From Paraburkholderia caribensis (GTDB lineage Bacteria; Pseudomonadota; Gammaproteobacteria; Burkholderiales; Burkholderiaceae): DNA of 64,000 bases. The notes beneath the pieces are model-generated. The model ran no database searches. It saw nothing but the letters and a program-made list of their open reading frames with translations, and had not been told where the DNA came from. The DNA lies in the NCBI RefSeq assembly GCF_002902945.1, contig NZ_CP026102.1, forward strand, positions 2,418,001 to 2,482,000. Reading direction: 5' to 3'. Below, in pieces: positions 1-8,504 of the stretch (positions within the stretch are counted from its first letter, which is position 1; each line of letters begins with the position of its first letter). Made by a program: the position numbers and the translations under genes.

Positions 1-67
1 ACTTCGTAATACGCCCATCTCGCGCAAGAATGCGAAGAATCGCAAGATCGTAGCGATCGAGTTTCAT
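1..67 (-). CDS. doeX: Lrp/AsnC-family regulator, N-terminal fragment (DoeX-like)
   Basis: The reverse strand encodes a start codon followed by MKLDRYDLAILRILARDGRI, the opening of an Lrp/AsnC winged-helix domain; the rest lies beyond the left edge. The ATG overlaps the stop codon of doeB in an ATGA, so it is translated as the next gene of the ectoine operon. Many ectoine-catabolic clusters carry an AsnC/Lrp gene (doeX/asnC) at exactly this place, which supports the identity. Only 22 residues are visible, so effector domain and function are inferred from family and position. Confidence 0.8.
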   Translation of the reverse strand, partial: MKLDRYDLAILRILARDGRITK

Positions 68-1083
68 ACGCGAATACCACGCTCGACGACATCCGCAACC
101 ACGGCCACCGTATCGCCAATCCGCACGAGCCCCGGAAAATGCCGCGCAGCAAGCAAGCCGCCGCGTCGCGCACGATACTCGACAGCCTTCGCACCCGTCC
201 GCGTCATATCGTGAACCCGCGCGATCACTTCGCCCGCTTCGACGCTTTCTCCCAGGTCCTTGCACATTTCCAGCAACCCATCGTGCTCGCAAGTCGTATA
301 GCAAGTACCGTCCGGCATATCGAGCAAAGTTGTCGTGCGCTGCGCCGTATGGTCGCCGTCATGCAATGACAACACACCCGCATTCGCAAGAAAGCCCCGC
401 ACGCCGCGCTCGGCGACGGCCACGCTCGACACCGTCGCGGTGCCGCCGCCGCCCAGTTCAGTCGAGACGAACACCTTGCCCGCTTCTTCGACAGCCGTGT
501 CGAACAGGCCAACGCTATCCAGTTCCAGCATCCGCATCGAATACGGCGCGCCGAATGCGCGCATCGCCGCTTCGCAACGCGCCTGCTGCTTCGCATCCGC
601 CAACACGTGCACGGCGGCGAACGGCACGAAATCGAGCGTGCGGCCGCCCGCGTGCAGGTCGAGCACATAGTCCGCGAGGGGCAGCAGATAGCGCTGAAAG
701 TAGTCGGCAATCTTCTCGGTCACGCCGCCGTCCGGCTTGCCCGGAAAGCTTCGGTTGAGATTGCCCCGATCGATGGGCGACGTACGGCTGCCCGCGCGAA
801 ACGCCGGATAGTTCATGAACGGCACGACGATCACGCGCCCCGTCACATCGCTCGCCTTCAGCGTCGATGCGAGCTTCGACAGCACGATAGGACCTTCGTA
901 CTCGTCGCCGTGATTGCCGCCCGTCAGCAACGCGGTCGGCCCGTCGCCATTGCGGATCACCGTGATGGGAATCATCACGGCGCCCCACGCGGATGCATCA
1001 TGCGAATGCGGCAACTTCAGAAAGCCGTGCTGTTCGCCGTCGGCCTCGAAATCGATCGTCGCGGATATGGGTGAAGCCCGCAT
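64..1083 (-). CDS. doeB: N-alpha-acetyl-L-2,4-diaminobutyrate deacetylase (DoeB/EutE)
   Basis: 339 residues of the succinylglutamate desuccinylase/aspartoacylase zinc-hydrolase family. The early segment TGGNHGDEYEGP carries the usual His and Glu zinc ligands (GNHGDE), and DLHAGG carries the second His. In ectoine degradation DoeB removes the acetyl group from N-alpha-acetyl-diaminobutyrate, giving diaminobutyrate and acetate in the cytoplasm. The gene starts 4 bp after doeA and overlaps doeX, consistent with one transcript. Length matches the family. The neighbours make DoeB far more likely than a generic desuccinylase. Confidence 0.9.
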   Translation of the reverse strand: MRASPISATIDFEADGEQHGFLKLPHSHDASAWGAVMIPITVIRNGDGPTALLTGGNHGDEYEGPIVLSKLASTLKASDVTGRVIVVPFMNYPAFRAGSRTSPIDRGNLNRSFPGKPDGGVTEKIADYFQRYLLPLADYVLDLHAGGRTLDFVPFAAVHVLADAKQQARCEAAMRAFGAPYSMRMLELDSVGLFDTAVEEAGKVFVSTELGGGGTATVSSVAVAERGVRGFLANAGVLSLHDGDHTAQRTTTLLDMPDGTCYTTCEHDGLLEMCKDLGESVEAGEVIARVHDMTRTGAKAVEYRARRGGLLAARHFPGLVRIGDTVAVVADVVERGIRV

Positions 1084-1087
1084 TGCC

Positions 1088-2317
1088 CTACTCCTTGACG
1101 AACAGCTTGCGCGGCGTGTTGCAGAAGGTCTCGACGCCCGACCCGGTAATCAGGATGCTTTCCGTGATTTCGAGTCCCCAGTCGTCGAGCCACAGGCCCG
1201 GCATGAAATGAAACGTCATGCCGGGTTCGAGGACGGTCTTGTCCCCCGGACGCAGGCTCATCGTGCGCTCGCCCCAATCGGGCGGATAGCTCGCGCCAAT
1301 GGGATAACCGCACCGGCTGTTCTTCTCGATGCCCGATTTGCGCAGCACCGCAAAGAACGCGTTCGCGATGTCCTCGCAGGTGTTGCCGGGCTTCGCGGCA
1401 GCAAGGCCCATTTCGATGCCTTCGACAACCGCCTTCTCCGCATCGATGAAATGCTTCGGCGGCTTGCCGAGATAGACGGTGCGCGACTGCGGGCAGTGAT
1501 AACGCTTGAAGCAGCCGGCAATTTCGAAGAACGTGCCCGCGTCGTTTTCAAACGGCGAATCGTCCCAGGTGAGATGCGGCGCGGCGGCATCGGCGCCTGT
1601 CGGCAGCAGCGGCACAATCGCGGGATAGTCGCCCCCATATCCGTCGACGCCCATAATCCCCGCCGAATAGATCTGCGCAACGAGATCGCTCTTGCGCATG
1701 CCCGGTTCGATCTGCTCGACGATCCGCGCATGCATCTTCTCGACGATGCGCGCAGCAATGCGCATGTACTCGATCTCGCGCGGCGACTTCACAGCGCGCT
1801 GCCAGTTGACGAGCGCCGTCGCATCGCGCCATGTCGCATTGGGCAGATTGCGCTGCAACGACGCAAATGCGGCCGCGCTGAAATAGTAGTTGTCCATTTC
1901 GACGCCGATGCGGCGCGCCTGCCAGCCGCGCGCCTCGATCACTTCGCGCGCGAGATAGTCCATCGGATGACGCTCGGGAGACTGCACGTAGTGGTCCGGA
2001 TAGCCGACGATGTTCTCCCGCTTCATGAACACCGTGCGCAGCGCGCCGTTCGCATCCTGTCCGCGGCCGTACCAGACGGGTTCGCCGTCCAGCGCGAGCA
2101 GCACGCACTGATGCACATAGAACGACCAGCCGTCGTAGCCGGTGAGCCATCCCATGTTGGTCGGGTCCGTCACGATCAGCAGATCGATCTGGGCCTTCTC
2201 CATTGCCCGGCGCGTCTTTGCGATGCGTGCGTCGTACTCGCTGCGATCGAATGGCAGGCGGACCATTGGTGCCGCCTGCTCGACATCGTCCCGCTCCAGT
2301 TGAGGTGTGTCTGACAT
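1088..2317 (-). CDS. doeA: Ectoine hydrolase (DoeA/EutD), M24-peptidase fold
   Basis: 409 residues with an N-terminal creatinase-type domain (about 1-165) and a C-terminal pita-bread M24 domain (about 170-405). The stretch TDPTNMGWLTGYDGWSFY and the ending LEPGMTFHFMPGLW are typical of ectoine hydrolase. DoeA opens the ectoine ring to N-acetyl-diaminobutyrate, which DoeB then deacetylates; the alpha isomer is a known inducer for EnuR. Several M24 metal-ligand positions are replaced, as in other DoeA proteins, so generic prolidase activity is not expected. It lies 9 bp downstream of eutC. Confidence 0.92.
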   Translation of the reverse strand: MSDTPQLERDDVEQAAPMVRLPFDRSEYDARIAKTRRAMEKAQIDLLIVTDPTNMGWLTGYDGWSFYVHQCVLLALDGEPVWYGRGQDANGALRTVFMKRENIVGYPDHYVQSPERHPMDYLAREVIEARGWQARRIGVEMDNYYFSAAAFASLQRNLPNATWRDATALVNWQRAVKSPREIEYMRIAARIVEKMHARIVEQIEPGMRKSDLVAQIYSAGIMGVDGYGGDYPAIVPLLPTGADAAAPHLTWDDSPFENDAGTFFEIAGCFKRYHCPQSRTVYLGKPPKHFIDAEKAVVEGIEMGLAAAKPGNTCEDIANAFFAVLRKSGIEKNSRCGYPIGASYPPDWGERTMSLRPGDKTVLEPGMTFHFMPGLWLDDWGLEITESILITGSGVETFCNTPRKLFVKE

Positions 2318-2326
2318 GGTCTCCTC

Positions 2327-3328
2327 TCAGCGCTTCATGTCGTTGCGGAAAAGGGTGCCTGCATTGGCCGCGCGCGCACGCGCGACGGCGAGCGTCGCGA
2401 TGGCCGTGTCCTGCGCGCCCGTGCCCGTGAGGTCGCACAACGTGATGTCGCTGTCGCGCGTGCGGCCCTGGGCCTGTCCTGCGATGATCTGTCCGAGTTC
2501 CGCATGCGGTGCGGCCGCATCGACGGCGCCCGCTTCAATGGCGTGATGAAGTTCGCCGAGCACACGCGTCTGCGTGACGCGGTCGCACACATAGCGCGCC
2601 GCCACCAAGGCTTGCGGTGCGATTTCGTTCTTGTGTTCGGCATCCGAGCCCATGGCCGTGATGTGCAGACCAGGATGCAGATCGGCCGCATGAACCAGCG
2701 GCTCGGTGGTGGGCGTCGTCGTGATCGCGATGTCCGCTTTGGCGAGCGCATCATGCACGTCGCGCGCCACTTCGCACGCGATACGCAGTTGCCCGGACAT
2801 GTCGGCTGCAAACTGCTCGGCGTTCGCGCGATTACGCGCCCATACCGTTACGCGCTCGACCTTGCGCACCATCGCGAGCGCCTGCAATTGCAGACGCGCC
2901 TGTTCGCCCGCACCGATCACTGCGACATTCGGCGCGTGCTGTTTCGCCAGCCAACGCGCTGCAACAGCGCCCGCGGCAGCCGTACGCACGGCCGTCAGAT
3001 AGCCGTTATCGAGCAGCACCGCTTCCGTCAATCCCGTTTTAGCGGACAGCACGAGCATCAGTCCATTGAGGCTCGGCAGTCCGAGCTTCGGGTTGTCGAA
3101 GAAGCCGGGGCTGACCTTGATCGCGAAGCTGTCGAAGCGCGGCAGATAGGCCGTCTTCACATCGACTTCGCCGCGATGCTCGGGCAGATCGAGCCGCAGG
3201 ATCGGCGGCATCGCGACGGCTTCCGTCGCGAGCGAGAGAAACGCGGACTCGATCTGATCGATAGCGGCGAGATCGAGCGGCACGAGTTCCCTGAGTTGCG
3301 CTTCGCCTAGCAGGGTAATAGCTGTCAT
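2327..3328 (-). CDS. eutC: Ornithine cyclodeaminase-family protein of ectoine catabolism (EutC)
   Basis: 333 residues of the ornithine cyclodeaminase/mu-crystallin family. An N-terminal substrate domain is followed by a Rossmann domain with the dinucleotide motif VIGAGEQARLQL near residues 137-148. EutC works with EutA and EutB in converting 5-hydroxyectoine to ectoine. It lies between eutB (13 bp upstream) and doeA (9 bp downstream). The family also contains genuine cyclodeaminases and ketimine reductases, so the role is assigned from context rather than from a diagnostic residue. Confidence 0.85.
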   Translation of the reverse strand: MTAITLLGEAQLRELVPLDLAAIDQIESAFLSLATEAVAMPPILRLDLPEHRGEVDVKTAYLPRFDSFAIKVSPGFFDNPKLGLPSLNGLMLVLSAKTGLTEAVLLDNGYLTAVRTAAAGAVAARWLAKQHAPNVAVIGAGEQARLQLQALAMVRKVERVTVWARNRANAEQFAADMSGQLRIACEVARDVHDALAKADIAITTTPTTEPLVHAADLHPGLHITAMGSDAEHKNEIAPQALVAARYVCDRVTQTRVLGELHHAIEAGAVDAAAPHAELGQIIAGQAQGRTRDSDITLCDLTGTGAQDTAIATLAVARARAANAGTLFRNDMKR

Positions 3329-3341
3329 CCGTCACTCCGTA

Positions 3342-4316
3342 TCAGGCTGCACCGACAATGCGGCGATGCTGGTTCATGTCGATGTTGGCGCCCGTCACGA
3401 TCAGCACGATCGGGCCGCGTGCAAGCGGCGCATTGCCGGGACGCCTCGCGAGCAGCGCGGCGATGCCGACGGCGGCAGCGCCTTCGAGCACCAGATGTTC
3501 GACTTCATAGGCGTGCACGATGCCGCGCGCAATCGACGCCTCGTCGAGCAATACGATCTCGTCGATCAGTTCGCGTGTCAGTGAAAACGTGTGCTGGTTG
3601 TCGAGCCCGATGCCGCCGCCCAGCGAATCCGCGAGCGTCTCCAGTTCATCGACGGGCACGGGCTTGCCTGCTGCGAGGCTCGCGTGCATCGCGGCGCCGC
3701 GCGCCATCGTCACGCCCGTCATGCGCACGCTGGGCGCGATCTGCTTCGCGGCGAACGCCACCCCTGAAAAGAGTCCGCCGCCCGACAGCGGTACCACGAT
3801 GTGCCCGACGTCAGGCAAGTCTTCCGCGATCTCTACGCCGATGGTCGCCTGCCCGGCGATCACGTCGAGATGATCGAACGGCGGCACGTACGCGTAACCT
3901 TCTTCGCGCACGAGGCGTTGCGCTTCATGTTGTGCATCGTCCTGACTCCTGCCGACGATGCGCGCCTGCGCGCCCAGCGCGCGCACGGCCTCGACCTTGT
4001 TCGACGGCACCAGCGACGACATGCACACGGCCGCCTCGATTCCCAGCGCGCGCGCTGCGTGCGCGACGGCCCGCCCATGATTGCCTGTCGACGCGGTGAC
4101 CACGCGCGTGCAACCGGTTTCGGCAAGGCGTACGAGTGCGTTCGTCGCGCCGCGCAGCTTGAAGCTGCCTGTCGGCTGCACGGTTTCGAGTTTCAGATAG
4201 ACGGGTGCGTTCGCAACGGCCGACAAGGCAGGCGATTCGACCAGCGGCGTGCGCAGCACGCGCCCTTCGATACGTCGGCGTGCAGCGTAGACATCGGCAA
4301 GCGAAAGTACGGACAT
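3342..4316 (-). CDS. eutB: Threonine dehydratase-like PLP enzyme of hydroxyectoine catabolism (EutB)
   Basis: 324 residues of the fold-type II PLP family. The Schiff-base lysine is in TGSFKLRGA, and the phosphate-binding loop is the glycine-rich LSGGGLFSG. EutB is thought to act on the hydroxyl group of 5-hydroxyectoine together with EutA and EutC. I chose the ATG at 4316; a GTG five codons upstream is an alternative. It is the first gene of the catabolic run after enuR. No eutA gene lies between enuR and eutB, where it is expected in clusters ordered eutABCDE. Confidence 0.85.
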   Translation of the reverse strand: MSVLSLADVYAARRRIEGRVLRTPLVESPALSAVANAPVYLKLETVQPTGSFKLRGATNALVRLAETGCTRVVTASTGNHGRAVAHAARALGIEAAVCMSSLVPSNKVEAVRALGAQARIVGRSQDDAQHEAQRLVREEGYAYVPPFDHLDVIAGQATIGVEIAEDLPDVGHIVVPLSGGGLFSGVAFAAKQIAPSVRMTGVTMARGAAMHASLAAGKPVPVDELETLADSLGGGIGLDNQHTFSLTRELIDEIVLLDEASIARGIVHAYEVEHLVLEGAAAVGIAALLARRPGNAPLARGPIVLIVTGANIDMNQHRRIVGAA

Positions 4317-4425
4317 TGACGGCCCTTGCACCTGTTCACGACCGCTGTAGTACGCATCGCAGGGATTCGATGCGGGCCACAGCGGACTCAGTGCGGCCAG
4401 TCTAATGTTCTAAATATTGTTTTCT

Positions 4426-4441
4426 ATTGTCCTGGTACATT
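4426..4441. promoter_or_regulatory. Candidate EnuR operator upstream of eutB
   Basis: In the 157-bp enuR-eutB gap a 16-bp site reads ATTGTCCTGGTACATT. Its first eight bases recur identically in the enuR-ehuB intergenic region (5955-5970, ATTGTCCTAGAGCAAT), where ATTG and CAAT form an inverted pair. EnuR is a MocR-type repressor of ectoine uptake and catabolic genes, so a motif shared by the two control regions is a reasonable operator candidate. This is inference from two occurrences only. Confidence 0.4.
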
Positions 4442-4473
4442 TTCGTTTTGCCCGTTCGCATGCAATGACGCAT

Positions 4474-5937
4474 TCAGCCAAAGTCATGCACCTGCGGGTA
4501 TTGCTCGAACACGTCACGCATCGTTTCGAGCGCTTCCTGATAGAGCTCGTCGCTCACTTCCGCGCCCACGCACAAGCGCACGGCGTTGGGCCGGTCCGCG
4601 CCGCGCACGAGAAACGGATCGGGCGACGTCACGGCAATACTCCGGTTGCGCAGCTCGCGCACGAGCCGGTCCGCCTGCCAGTGATCGGGCACGCGCAGCC
4701 ATACCGACAAGCCTTGCGGATGCGAGCCGAGCACATATGGGCCCAGTACTTTTTGCGCGATCGCCTGGCGGATCGCCAACCGCCCGCGCTGCATCTCGAC
4801 AAGCCGCGCGGCCGTGCCGTCGTTGATCCAGCGGGTCGCTACTTCCGCCATCGGCGAGGTCGCCATCCAGCTGCTCACGCGCAACACGCTCTCGGCGCGC
4901 AGCGCGAGCCGGCGCGGCGTGGTCAGATAGCCGATGCGCAAGCCAGCTAGCACGGACTTCGACATGCTCGTGCAGTAGAACGACAGGTCCGGAATATGAC
5001 TCGAAATGGGCGCGGGACGCGACACGGGCAACGGTCCATACACGTCGTCCTCGATCACGAACACGCCGTAGCGCTCCGCGATCCGCGCAATCGACCGGCG
5101 TCGCGACTCGGGCATCATCGCGACGGTGGGATTGTTCAGCGTGGGTGTGCAGACGAGCGCCGTGATGCGCTCGCTGTCGCACATCTCTTCGAAATGCTCG
5201 GGGTGAATGCCGTACTCGTCGATCTCCAGCCCTTTCAACGTAAACCCAAGTACATTCGCGGAGCCGATTACGCCATGGTCGGTCAGGCTTTCGCATAGCA
5301 CCGTATCGCCGGGACCGACCAGCGACGCGAGCGCGAGAAAGATGCCGTGCGCCGCGCCATTGGTGACGAGCATCGTGTCCATCGAAGCGGGCATGCCCAT
5401 TGTCTGCAGCCACGCAATACCCGCCTGCCGATGATGCTCGAAGCCCGCAATCGGCCTGAATGCGCGAATCCACGGCTGGTCTTCGATCTTCGACAGCGTC
5501 GCGCACACCTTGCGCCACATCGCGTCGTGCTCGGGCGTATGGATGATGCGTGCGATCGAAAAGTCGATGACGGAACGCTCCGCCGTATCGAGCATATAGT
5601 TCGACATCGTTTCCGTGACGCGCTCGGCGACGAAGCTGCCCCGCCCGACCTCGCAACGGATCAGCCCTTGCCGCTCCAGTTCCTTGTACGCATTCGTCAC
5701 GGTCTGCACGCTGATCGACAGCTCTGACGCGACGTCGCGCTGCGGCGGCAGACGCGCGCCCGCGCGCAGCGACTCGCTTTCGATATCGATCGCAATCGCC
5801 TTCACCAGCCGCTTGTATTTCGACTCGACGCCATGCACCGCGCCAACCGCTTCCCGCCATTGCTCGATCACCTGCCGACTCCCGTTCCATGCAAAGCCGC
5901 GCATGCAGCGCGCTCCACACCATGCATAGTGCGACAA
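4474..5937 (-). CDS. enuR: MocR/GntR-type ectoine-responsive regulator (EnuR)
   Basis: Up to 487 residues: a GntR winged helix (about 38-110, with LPPQRDVASELSISVQTVTN) followed by an aminotransferase-fold effector domain. The PLP-binding lysine lies in SFYCTSMSKSVLAGLRIGY. In characterised EnuR, PLP forms adducts with N-alpha-acetyl-diaminobutyrate or diaminobutyrate and relieves repression of uptake and degradation genes. The gene is divergent from ehuB and precedes eutB on the same strand. The N-terminus is uncertain: the Met at residue 12 is another possible start, because the family consensus begins only near the sequence VESKYKRLVKAI. Confidence 0.9.
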   Translation of the reverse strand: MSHYAWCGARCMRGFAWNGSRQVIEQWREAVGAVHGVESKYKRLVKAIAIDIESESLRAGARLPPQRDVASELSISVQTVTNAYKELERQGLIRCEVGRGSFVAERVTETMSNYMLDTAERSVIDFSIARIIHTPEHDAMWRKVCATLSKIEDQPWIRAFRPIAGFEHHRQAGIAWLQTMGMPASMDTMLVTNGAAHGIFLALASLVGPGDTVLCESLTDHGVIGSANVLGFTLKGLEIDEYGIHPEHFEEMCDSERITALVCTPTLNNPTVAMMPESRRRSIARIAERYGVFVIEDDVYGPLPVSRPAPISSHIPDLSFYCTSMSKSVLAGLRIGYLTTPRRLALRAESVLRVSSWMATSPMAEVATRWINDGTAARLVEMQRGRLAIRQAIAQKVLGPYVLGSHPQGLSVWLRVPDHWQADRLVRELRNRSIAVTSPDPFLVRGADRPNAVRLCVGAEVSDELYQEALETMRDVFEQYPQVHDFG

Positions 5938-6128
5938 AAGCGGTACTGAAAATTATTGTCCTAGAGCAATCGGAACAAAAAAATGGCTTTGTATGCTGCG
6001 TTCATGGGTCGCATCGCAGCACATGTCGAACGCGCCGGAATCCTTGCCACATCGGGTTTTCCCGCGCTTCGGGCATGCACCGCACTGCGTCATTTGTCAC
6101 TCTCTTTTCGCCCTCATACGGAATCGCC
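5938..6128. promoter_or_regulatory. Divergent enuR/ehuB control region
   Basis: This 191-bp region between the divergent enuR and ehuB starts must hold both promoters. At 5955-5970 is ATTGTCCTAGAGCAAT, an imperfect inverted repeat (ATTG/CAAT) sharing ATTGTCCT with the eutB upstream region. It sits about 18 bp before the annotated enuR start, a position suited to autoregulation, and about 160 bp upstream of ehuB. I could not assign convincing -35/-10 boxes. Confidence 0.5.
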
Positions 6129-6983
6129 ATGAAATCGAAGCGCACGTCAGTCATGCTCGGCGCCCTCTGCCTCGCGGCAGCGAGCCTCGCCATGCACACC
6201 CAGTTCGCGTCGGCTGAAACGACGTTGCAGCGCATCCAGCGCACCGGCGAGGTGCGCATCGGCTATGCGAACGAGGCGCCGTTCGCCTACACGCAGCCCG
6301 ACGGCAAGGTGACGGGCGAGTCGCCGGAAATCTCGCGCAAGATCTTCGGGAAGCTCGGCGTGAAGAAAGTCGATGCCGTGCTGACGGAGTGGGGCTCGCT
6401 GATTCCAGGCCTGCGCGCCGGCCGCTTCGACGTCATCGCTGCGGGCATGTACATCACGCCCGAGCGTTGCAAGCAGGTTGCGTTCGCCGATCCGCAGTAT
6501 CAGATCCAGGACACGCTGCTGGTGATGAAAGGCAACCCGAAGAATCTGCACAGCTATGGCGACGTCGCGAAGCAGCCGGACCTCAAGCTCGCGGTCATGG
6601 CGGGCGCCGTCGAAGTCGCCAATTCGCGCGACGCGGGCGTCAAGGACGCGCAACTGCTGCAGGTGCCCGACACGACAGCGCAACTGCAGGCAGTGCGCAC
6701 GCGCCGCGCCGACGCCGCAGCCGGCACCGCGCTGACGATGAAGGGACTTGCATCGAAAGATGCGGGCCAGGTCGAAACCGTCTCGTTCTTCAAGGACGAT
6801 CCGAACCACACGGGCTATGGCGCGCTGGCGTTCCGGCCGGAAGACACCGACCTGCGCGATGCCGTGAACAAGCAACTGCATCAATGGCTCGGCACCCCCG
6901 ATCATCTCGCGACGGTCGGACCCTTCGGCTTCGACAAAACGAATCTGACCACGAAGACAGCCGCGCAAATCTGCGGCCAGTGA
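6129..6983 (+). CDS. ehuB: Ectoine/hydroxyectoine ABC transporter substrate-binding protein (EhuB)
   Basis: 284 residues with a Sec signal peptide (positively charged start, hydrophobic core, cleavage likely after ASA near residue 29), then a family 3 solute-binding domain. EhuB captures ectoine or hydroxyectoine in the periplasm and delivers it to EhuCD. The ATG at 6129 was chosen because it is directly followed by the signal peptide; the open frame upstream has no coding character. It is the first gene of the importer operon, opposite enuR, and about 180 bp separate it from ehuC. Confidence 0.9.
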   Translation: MKSKRTSVMLGALCLAAASLAMHTQFASAETTLQRIQRTGEVRIGYANEAPFAYTQPDGKVTGESPEISRKIFGKLGVKKVDAVLTEWGSLIPGLRAGRFDVIAAGMYITPERCKQVAFADPQYQIQDTLLVMKGNPKNLHSYGDVAKQPDLKLAVMAGAVEVANSRDAGVKDAQLLQVPDTTAQLQAVRTRRADAAAGTALTMKGLASKDAGQVETVSFFKDDPNHTGYGALAFRPEDTDLRDAVNKQLHQWLGTPDHLATVGPFGFDKTNLTTKTAAQICGQ

Positions 6984-7164
6984 TCCGACGCAATGGGGAC
7001 GCAGGGTCAATGCGTCTCCATTGCGAGGCAAGCGATGTCATGCGCCGCGATGCAATACGCCGGCGGCGCAATCGGGATCGCGCACGCCTGGGAGGCACCG
7101 AGATTGCTTCCAGCATTCAATCCCGCGCACATCCATGCGCCATCATGCAAGCGAGGCAACCGCC

Positions 7165-7848
7165 ATGCGTGAACTGTTTCCCCTGCTGCTGCAAGGCACG
7201 CTCGTCACTATCCAGATCGCCGCGCTCGGCACGCTGCTCGCGATCGCCATGGCCTTCGTCGCTACGGCTGCGAAGCTTGCGCCATGGGCGCCCGTGCGCT
7301 GGCTCGGCAACGTCTATGTCGAAGTTTTTCGCGGCACGTCGCTGCTCGTGCAGTTGTTCTGGTTCTTCTTCGTGCTGCCGCTGCCGCCGTTCAGAATCGA
7401 GCTGACGCCTTTCACGGTGGCCATCGTCGGGCTTGGTCTGCACTACGGCGCATACGGCTCCGAGATTCTGCGCGGCGCGCTGCGCTCGGTGCCGGGCGGC
7501 CAGTTCGAAGCGGCCGTCGCGCTGAACATGTCGGCCTTCGCGCGCATGCGCCGCATTATCCTGCCGCAGGCGATGATCAACGCATTGCCGCCCGCGACCA
7601 ACCTGATGATCGAGTTGTTGAAGGGCACTTCGCTGGTCTCGCTGATCACGCTGTCGGATCTCACGTTCCGCGCGCGCCAGCTCGACGAAGCAACGTTCAA
7701 GACCGCCGAAATCTTCTGCCTCACGCTCGTCATCTACTTCGTGCTCGCGCAACTGCTTGTCGCGTTGATGCATCATTTCGAGCGGCGCGTGAGCCACGGC
7801 ATCATCGCTCACACTTCGCGTCAGATCACGCAAAAGGCGGCGTCATGA
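7165..7848 (+). CDS. ehuC: Ectoine ABC transporter permease (EhuC)
   Basis: 227 residues of the polar amino-acid (HisMQ-type) permease family, with about five membrane segments. The inner-membrane EAA loop contains SVPGGQFEAAVALNMS and the later IILPQAMINALPP. It forms the membrane channel with EhuD. The start at 7165 follows a purine-rich GCGAGGCA. Its stop overlaps the ehuD start (ATGA), indicating translational coupling. Confidence 0.9.
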   Translation: MRELFPLLLQGTLVTIQIAALGTLLAIAMAFVATAAKLAPWAPVRWLGNVYVEVFRGTSLLVQLFWFFFVLPLPPFRIELTPFTVAIVGLGLHYGAYGSEILRGALRSVPGGQFEAAVALNMSAFARMRRIILPQAMINALPPATNLMIELLKGTSLVSLITLSDLTFRARQLDEATFKTAEIFCLTLVIYFVLAQLLVALMHHFERRVSHGIIAHTSRQITQKAAS

Positions 7849-8504
7849 ATCACTTCTTCGATCTGCAGTACGCGGCGCATATCCTGCCCGACCTGGCACG
7901 CGCATCCGTCTACACGATCCTGATCACGCTGGTCGGCTTTGCGATTGCGCTCGTGCTCGGCCTCGTGCTTGCGATCCTGCGGCGCAGCCCGATCAGGCTC
8001 GTGTCGCGCACGGTCGGATTCGTCGTCGAGTTCATCCGCAGCACGCCGCTGCTGATCCAGGTCTACGTGCTGTTCTATGTGCTGCCGGCTTACGGCATCA
8101 CGATGTCCGCGCTCACGGCTGGCACGATCGGCATCGCGCTGCATTACGCGTGCTACACGTCCGAGGTGTACCGTGCGGGTTTGAATGGCGTCGCGCGCGG
8201 CCAGTGGGAAGCAGCTTCCGCGTTATCGCTGTCGCCATGGCGCACGTATGGCGGCGTAATTCTGCCGCAGGCAGTGCGGCCCATCATTCCCGCGCTCGGC
8301 AATTACCTCGTCGCGATGTTCAAGGACACGCCCGTGCTATCGGCCATCACTGTGGTCGAACTGATGCAGCAGGCGAAGAACGTCGGCTCGGAAACGTTCC
8401 GTTATCTGGAGCCGATCACGCTCGCGGGACTGTTCTTCCTCGTCATCAGTGTGACGTTCGCGCAACTCGTGCGGCAGCTGGAAATTCGCCTGAGGCTGCC
8501 ATGA
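7845..8504 (+). CDS. ehuD: Ectoine ABC transporter permease (EhuD)
   Basis: 219 residues, second HisMQ-type permease, with the EAA loop ARGQWEAASALSLSPWRTY and several hydrophobic segments. It pairs with EhuC in the inner membrane. It overlaps ehuC upstream and ehuA downstream, each by an ATGA, so ehuCDA is a coupled set. Assignment to ectoine rather than another amino acid follows from linkage to enuR and the catabolic genes. Confidence 0.9.
   Translation: MNHFFDLQYAAHILPDLARASVYTILITLVGFAIALVLGLVLAILRRSPIRLVSRTVGFVVEFIRSTPLLIQVYVLFYVLPAYGITMSALTAGTIGIALHYACYTSEVYRAGLNGVARGQWEAASALSLSPWRTYGGVILPQAVRPIIPALGNYLVAMFKDTPVLSAITVVELMQQAKNVGSETFRYLEPITLAGLFFLVISVTFAQLVRQLEIRLRLP

Noticed and set aside
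914..2314. A 466-codon open frame opposite doeA
   Set aside because: Antisense shadow of a clear gene; no start signal and no recognised domain.
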